64,000 bases of DNA from Trichobilharzia regenti (lineage: Eukaryota > Platyhelminthes > Trematoda > Strigeidida > Schistosomatidae). The stretch is from assembly GCA_944472135.2 (NCBI GenBank), contig OX235262.1, forward strand, positions 66,712,887 to 66,776,886, read 5' to 3'. Below, piece after piece: positions 29,601 through 38,600 of the stretch (positions within the stretch are counted from its first letter, which is position 1; the number at the start of each line of letters is the position of its first letter). Under the pieces are notes generated by a model. It searched no databases, was not told the origin of the DNA, and saw only the letters and a program-made list of their open reading frames with translations. The translations under genes were made by a program, and so were the position numbers.

Positions 29601-32600
29601 ACGTCCGTGGTTGGTGTATATTCTCCTATTGAAGCAACAACTGAATGGTAATCCAATACAGATCAAATAATATAGACTTAATGATTTTAGCTGTTGTATT
29701 AAGTAATTAAGTGGTCGAAAAGCTACACCTTAGCTCATTCGCTTGAATATTTAATACTGAGTTTGTGTTTTACTTCTCAGTCCCTTATTGAATGAAGCAG
29801 GTTTTGAGTTTCTCATACAACATTGATTATTGATAATTATGTTTCAATTTATCTTCATGATTTCAGTTTGGTTAAACCAACTACCCATCGACGTAATAAT
29901 GATCAAAATGCAACAACGAATACAGAACAAGCTATTGGTTGGCAAAATGGTACAGATAATTTAGAAGCGAATTTATCTCGTGGACACTTGATGAATACCT
30001 TAGCAAAAGATAAGACAATAAAAGATACAGTTATTTGCAATCAGAATCATTATTCAAGGACTCAGAATAATGTTGTTGTAGTGCATCAAGACAATTCTGG
30101 AAATAATTTAATTAAACCACAATCAAATTTATCGAACGATATACATTTCAGTACAAACAATAAAACAATAATAACACCAATAAATAGTCATGTAGAAATG
30201 TCATCATCCTCATCACCACCTTCGTCGTCACATCCGTCTTGTTACGCAAAACTTCATGAAAGGTAGTCTTCCATCTTTTTTTTCCCTCGTGTTTGTTTTA
30301 TGTTGTATGCATTAGACATTTAATTGGTTGGAGGATCTCGTCGTGAGCTGATATCAGTTGGAGAATCATTGGAAAACCTGGGAGTACTGGACATTCAGCT
30401 GTTTCGCCCTGGTTTTTGGCTCTTCTTCAGTACGCACCCACTGGGGTTAGAACTATTAAGCCACTGGGACTCGATCCAATGGGCAGTACATGAATTCCAA
30501 CTTCTGCTAATTCATTATCTGGCGCGACCACCTCGCAGTGTCTTCTTCAATGAGTATCTGCCTCACCTTCAACCTGCTGTTGTACCCTACTGGTCACAGC
30601 TTCCCACTAGAACCCCCTAAGTAACTGCCTGAATACGGCCAGTAGCTAGTGAGCATCATATCAATTTTCAAGTTGTATTGGTTTTGCAGGGATTTTCTTG
30701 TTTGATTGGTCCGAAGATTTCATCATTTAATTATTTGACCTTTAGATTACAACAAGAAAATAATTGTTTTCTGATCTTATGGAAGTGTTTTGATGCCATT
30801 AATTTCAATAAAGTATTCCAGTGATCATGTTTATCAAAGGGGCTAGAAACAAAAGTTGTTCAGAGAGCAAATTCTACTTAGCTGTTAACATTTTTCATCC
30901 TAATGTCAATTATTTATCTAACATATGTTTAACAAGAGTGAATTTCTTAGATGTGTTGTTGTAAGTAGCGATGAAGTGTAATTGATGCTTTGCTAGCTGA
31001 TTGATAGATAACTAATTAAAACTGTGACTAATAGGAAAGACAAGCTTTTCGATTAAATTCTTACATTATAAGAAGAGAGGTGATATATTTTTATTGTTAG
31101 AAGAACACCACCTGAATGGTGAATTAACTCACAGTCGAAATGGTTCAATATTTGTAAACCTATCAACATCATTCAGGATGGTTTATATACTAGCAAACTG
31201 AAATATTTTTATTTTTTTATTATTTTATTCCATAAGATATTATTTTGATAAATCTTGCTTTGTTCAAATAAATCTTATCCTTAATAAAGTTATTCTCTAC
31301 CACAGTGCCCAAGTTTCTATACTTATACGCGAAGTTTCAGTAGCAGTGGTATGTTTATTTTTAAAGGATGGGGGTTACTAACCTCATACCTGACCTTCCC
31401 TCTTTACCAGTCTTATTTACTGGCTTAGCGAGATAAAGGAGGAGTGCATCGGTGGCTGGGCATCGAATCCCAGACCACCTGCATGGCTGACGAGCATTCT
31501 ACCACTGTGCCATTGACGCACTAGCAAACTGATATGAATGGTTGAAAATTAATCACATGTCAAATAGTAGCACTGGCTTATCAGATTGCAATGATATAAA
31601 TACTTAAGTAGATAGACCGAAATGGGCGTCTGATAATTATTATCATTTTGATGATGGCTAGTTAACAGAATGTGAATGGTATCCAACTACTCACATCAAT
31701 CAGCAGTATGTCTGTACAACCTTGATGGATTTATTGTTTTCTTGATTACCATTTACATGACCAAGCACTAATCCCGTATTGTGTTATGAATGTTATTGAT
31801 TTTCTTAAGGGAACTGTGGTGAATTTTCAGCTTGAAATATGTAATTCACAAATGACGAATTCAATCTTATCGGCAGTTGAACATACAATGAGACAATCTT
31901 CTCGCTTATTATCATCATTATCATTACTACTCATCCCTTGGATTTTGAATGGAATATGGGACTTCAGTAGTACATCTGTATTCTGTTCTGAGCTGTCTCC
32001 TTTAGCTGGTTGCCCATCTGTCATCAAACTTTTACCTCCTCCTCCTCATATGATCTTCTCGATTGCATCCTCGAATTGCCAAACTATCACTTTTCATTCG
32101 GGTTTCACTTGAGTGTTCGCCTGGCGTTATGATACCACTCAAAAACGCCTTCAGCATATATCCAATCCATTTCCACTTCATTTCGCTGATTTCTTCTCCG
32201 GTAATAGGTTCATGTCTTTTGGGCTATCAGAGTTCCTCGTTGTATAACCTCTCTCACCGGTTGTCTGATGTTCGGTGTTGACCGAAGACAGCAGGCTGTT
32301 GAGAATGCTTTTGGTGACATATCGTCTCTAAGGTGTTTCAAAACACTAACTTTACATTAGCATTCAGAATTTGAATCTTTAATTGTGGGTAAAATGTATT
32401 TTGATAAAGTTTCGCCGTGTTATACCATAATATTTACTGATGACTTTCCAAGCACAGTTTGTTGCCGCTCATAATCATATCAAGGTATTCATACAACTTT
32501 CTAACTTCGTTTATTTAATTCCATTATTTTTCATCGCTTGACTTGATTGGTAGTGGTGTTCTCCATATTTCCGGTATGAGTGATGAGTCATTCCTACTGC

Positions 32601-35600
32601 ACGTGTTTCATGTAGACACGATGAACAAGGATTCAATAATCAACCTCTCTCTCCACCTACCTATATTACTTAGAATTATGAGCCTTTCTTTCCCTATTGT
32701 GTGATTGTGTGTTAATGCATGCAGTACTATTGCTGAGTTTTCTTTCTAAATTACTTATCTTCGTGAGATCAATCATCCTAACCTTAGCTAAATTCTTATG
32801 TTCTGATAATCTGACTACCCCCGATCTGCTAGTTTGACCTATGCAGTTGACTTAACTCACATTCTCCATTATGGATAAGATTTTATTTTGATAAATCCCA
32901 CAGTGTTGTGCAGTAATAGTAACTGATGTCGTTTCGAGCACAAACTATTGCTCATAGTCATATGAAGTCACTCATATAACTTTTTATTTTACCCCATAAG
33001 ACCAATAGTAGATTTCAGAAAATTGAGGCAAAAAGTCTTATGAATGACTTGATATGCTTATGAAGAGCAATAATTTGTGCTCGAAACGTCATCAGTTAAT
33101 ACTACTGCACAACACTGTGTACTTTATCAAAATAAAATCTTATCTATCATGGAGTTATACTCTACCACAGTACCTAATTTTTATGCTTATATCATTAACT
33201 CACAGTCATTGCAAGGCATTTTGTAAATTATATTATTTTGTCTAATTGGGTCAACTGACAGGATCCTTTAGCCTACAGAGCTTGTCTAATCTAAGTAGGT
33301 TTGTAGGCTTGAATGTCTCACTAATTCCTGCTTTATTAAGAATCCTACTTAGACTCTCAGATGTCCCTTCCTTATATGGTAGAACTGTAGATGCCTTATA
33401 TTTTCTCTTATTTATGTTATCATTATTAGTTTCCCCATTATTTTCTATTTTGGCCTTTTCTTATCTTCCTAATGAATTTTATCCTTTAAAATTCGTATAA
33501 ATTACACTGTACTCCACAGTGCACAATTTCTACTCTTATACCAATTTGAATCTTTGTCATTTTGCTAAGTGTTGTAGAGAAGGGTGTCACTTTCCCCGAA
33601 AAAAAACTTATTTACATGTATGGAAATACAAAAAAAATACAGTGCAAATCAATCAATTCATAGATTTGTGTACACCATTGCTTTGCATAAATCTCTCAGT
33701 TTGTTAAGGCTATCTAACATGTCTAAAAATAGAAATAGAAATAAAGCGGTATTTTGATGATCCAATAAGTCATCCATTATTGAAAACTCAAGTAGCCTTA
33801 TTTCTTTTAATTTGTTTTTTTTTATCAGACTAGATCCTCCGATACACATCTATGATACTGCACATAATATTCAAGCTAATATTAATGACAGTGGAAATGA
33901 CTGTGGTAAGAATCCATGTAGTCCTCCACCTGATGAACAAATAAATGTCGATGTCAGATACTCTTCTCAAATGTTTAAATTGTTTCCTGAGAAAGATGTC
34001 AATAAAACTCTGTCTATAGAAGGTGTGATGAACGAAAAGGATACTGTGAAACTTTCTACATCAACAGCGGCGGCGGCGGCGACTGTGACAACAATAGTGA
34101 CTGCTACGACAACAACTACAACTACTACAAAATATGCTGATCTAACATTTTTACCTAATTCCTCCACATTAAAAACAAACATCCTATTATCATCATGTAT
34201 ACCTTCGTCAGTCACTGGAAATGCTATTGATCAAAAGACGACAACGACTACAAGAATTAATAGAACTGGTAAGGACTCAATGAGTAGTACTAATCAACAT
34301 CATGAACAAGAATCACAACAACTGCATCGATTCAATCAACCATATTTTAATAGTCTTTCTAAAAGTACTGTGAATCGTTTGTATGATATAGAAATTAGCT
34401 CTTGTTCAACAGCCTATGAATCAGTTATGGAAGTAAGCTGACACTATTATTAATTATGAATGACTTTTTTTCAATTTAATCACATTTTATAATCTTGTAA
34501 GTAGACTTTTACTTGCAATTGTCTACTTTGTATTATATGACTGCTGTAACGACAGAAGACAAGGGCCAGGCAATAGATCGTTTATTGAGAAAATCAATAA
34601 ATATTTATAGATTTTTATGTACATTATTATTAGAGTTATTGTTAATAGGGAAGCATCGTCTTCTGATTGGTTGTTTTCTTGTTGAAGGTTATTTTCTCAT
34701 CTCTTTATGGCCGTTTCTTAGACAGTTTGGCCATATATCTGCGAATCATATTTGCACACGTTAAGTCTGTTGTGATTGGTTGATGAGTTCCTCAAGGTTA
34801 GGCTTTGTTACTGTTTTTTTCTCATGACCCCCATTCGGGACGTTAATTACTGTCTGCTAGCCAAATTGATAGACAGTAATTTACGTCAATGTTTACGTCC
34901 CCAATGTTGGGCGTGAGAAAAATATGAACAAAGACTGATTCAACAACCAATCACAGTAGACTTTGCGTAGGCGGATACAATTAGCATATAGATGATCTGA
35001 CCTTCAAGAAACGGCCACAAAGATATGAAAGATTAACTTGCAGTGAGAAACAACCAGTCAGAGGACTGTGTTTGTATACTTAATTAATCTATAATAATGT
35101 ACATGAAAATCTACAAATATGTGTTGATTTCCTAAATAAACGATCTGTTGCCTGGTCCTAGTCTTCTGTTGTTGCACTACTACTACTGGTGATAGCAGGC
35201 TGCTAGCCAATTGGTAGACATTAATTTACGTCAATGTCTAGATCACTAATATTGGCCGTGAGAAAATATGAACAAGGCCGATTCAACAACCAATCACAGC
35301 AGACTTAACGTGGGTAAATAAGATTCGCAGATATATGGCTTAACTTTCCAAGAAACCAGAAACAACCAATCAGAAAACTGTGTTTGTCTGCTTGAATAAG
35401 CTATAATAATGTACATGAAATATATATAAATACGTGCTGATTTCCGTAATAAAACAATCTGTTGCCGGCCCTTGTCTTCTGTTGTTGCACTACTACTACC
35501 GAGCTCTCTAACAGCAATGAATCTGTCATTGCTATATTAACAAAAGACAATATATAGTTAAATGATTGGAATTCTACTAACAGCGGACAATAACTTATCA

Positions 35601-38600
35601 ATACTGATTAACGATAACTCCTTCAAACCATACAATCATATTGCTCTTTATTTTGATGTTGCATAACACTAGAATCCAGGATTTACGTTTTGTTCTGTTT
35701 GAATAATTGTCAGTTGTATGGGTTGTAGAACCCTCCCTGTCAGGAGCTGGGCATTTTTTTTTTACAACGGAATTAGTCGATAGGAAAATCGAAACAATTT
35801 TAATAAATCCTTCAGTCGTGTGTCAAAGATATCAAGACCGGCCAGAATCGTAAAGACAAGATACACCTTCATCAATCTGAAATCAGTTTGGAAATGTTCT
35901 ACACTCCACCTCATCATAAAGAACTAGATTAGGATTTTCAACACAAATGTGAAGTCAGTCATTTGTTCTCTCCGGGTCAAAACCTTGCACTGCGTATCAC
36001 GAAAAGGATTTCCAACAGGCTGCGGACTTTCATCAACAACTGCCACCTTTGCTGGCTGGCTCCCATACTGAAGATCAAATGGCCTACCAAAAATAATTAG
36101 CAGCAAGAAACTCTAGGGACAAACTGATCAAGAGCTGATTGGTCAACAAATATGTAGGCGAAAATAGAGATGGATGGATCGGGCATACATTGAGGAAACC
36201 GTCGAATGACATAGCGCGCAGCGCAGTCCATCACTCGAGTAGAATCCCAATGGGAAATGACGATTGGGTCATTGGTGTGAGGGTGATATGGAGGAGATCG
36301 TGTGGCGAGGAGGAGGTGAGAGATTATGGACAACTGAAGTGTCCAGCTGAAGAGGACAGCAGAAAGTAGAACAAAGTGGAGATGTATTATTGAAGCCCTA
36401 TGCATCCACTCGGAATCCAAGGGAATAATAATACAGTCATATGCTAATATTACTATACATGGGATGAATGTGAGATTTTCATAACTAAAGAATAAAATAG
36501 GTTTATATAAGCAATTAAGTGCGAATACTCTATGTATTGTTACCGTATTATAGCTCGAAATGTATACATATCCTTGCAATCCGTTTACTTACGTCACTTA
36601 AAGGATTCTTAACTCGTTAATTTGTTATCTTCAACTATAAATAATACTCATGATTCTTGTGTGGCCATCTATTCTGATACACTTACCTCTTCAATAGAGA
36701 ACTAGCATACTTTCCATGTGAATTAATATGTTTATATCAAGATATATGTAGTTATACCATATTAAGTCTAGAGAGTCTAGCAAGATGTGGTCGGAAAACC
36801 CTCATAGATGTCCTTCCTATGCAATGCCAATAGTAACTTATGCTTGTGTAATTCGTATTTGGCTGCATAAACACGAATATATTATTATTAGTGATCACTT
36901 ACGAGTAAACGATGTCCAGATTGAAATTTTTTTGCTATCAGAGGCCTTGTAGTCACAAGCTTTAACCCAGTGACTGGAGAGTGTCTATGGTAGAACACTT
37001 CTGGTCATCAGTTTTTTACTAGGGATAATTGTCCCAAAATTATGTACTATGGCATAAACAGTCTTCATCACCGCCAGTCGAAGAACTCTGGAGGAGAGGA
37101 AGTTCAGTAACCAAACTTCCTGTCAAAAGACTTATCCTTAGTACCGAAACCTTAGCTCGACCCAACATAATATGGCTGTCAGGTTGTCCGAAACATCGCT
37201 CAATTATTGAAGAGAGGATACTACACTGATAGCTTTTTAAGGATGCATTTTGATACACAGAGCATTGGGAAAGAGAGAGAGCATAGAAATATATATATTT
37301 GGGACACTAGGTGTTTAAGTATAGCTTTACTCTAAATTCCGTCTTCTGTCTTGTTTAGTGATAGTTTTCTACACAACATCTGTGTAGATCGGGTGGTTTT
37401 CATGAATTTAAGATGTCGTCAATAACCATATCTTGTATATCAGTGAGTGAAATGAGTCCACTAGCTGAAATTTCTGTCTCTATCTAGGTTACATATGGAA
37501 CCGTTCGACTGGAATTCATTTGCAAGCAAAAGGATAGATAATTTGAAAGATCAGTAGTCATTTTTGATATCTCTTTTCACCGGCTATATTTCACATTTAA
37601 AAGGCAGGACATACGCCCATCTTCCAGTAGTCTCTTGATGGTGATCTTGACCTGTCACATCTCAGTACTGACTACTTATAAAGTATTACAAGAAGTACAC
37701 ACATCATAGTCATGTATATTTGAAGTCACTATAGACCCACCTGACCATTATTATTATTATGATTATTACCATTATTAAATTTCAGTTTGTACCGAACTGT
37801 GATGACAATGCTTCCAAACCAAAAACAACAAGGTTAGTAGATTACTGAGTAATGGTTTGTCAGTTATTTTATCTGATTGTTTTCCAAGTTTTTATAGTAG
37901 TTTTTTTAAAATTTCATTTTTGTGTTAATAAAACTTTCAAGCTCGAAGCTTTGGAGTTCCACCAGCAGTGATGTTGTACTAATGGCTTGGGGTTGCCAGA
38001 TATGCACCCTTCCGGATTTACTACTAGCTAGGCGACGTTCAGGAGAAGGTGTCGGCCAGGAATCGAACCTGGACTTTGGCTGTCTAGCAAAGAATTCTAT
38101 CATTTTACCACTAATAGTCTCTCATATTAATGTCAGTTATAAGATTGTACTTCTTTGTATATCGCATATACAAGACTAGAAATAGTCTTCCAATGTTTTG
38201 TTATATAATAATGAGAACTTATTGAAGATTGAACTGTGATTCTTTAGTTTATTAAATATCCAGAAACTTAGGGATATTTCATTTAACCCTGTTAGCATCT
38301 GTATATATCACACAATAGATATGATTCTCAGTTTCGTACACAAGCCTGAAATGTATCAACTGTTTTCATTTTCTTTCGACATCAATGAGTCTTCAAGTTT
38401 ATTTTTATACTATAGAGTTATACTATCGAGGAGAATACTTCAAAGTACAATCTTTCATATCTTGAATGACTGACAAGATATTGTGTTTAGAATTTAAAGC
38501 AAGACGAAGTGAAATGAATTGTTTAGTACCTGTTCAAGTCTAACTGACAAAGCTTTTCATGTATGTATATACTTTTTAGCTGCGTCGGTGGCACAACGGT

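Noticed and set aside
36097..36579. 160-codon minus-strand ORF
   Set aside because: Antisense of a LINE-B fragment; the sense strand carries the recognisable LINE-B order and 3' end.
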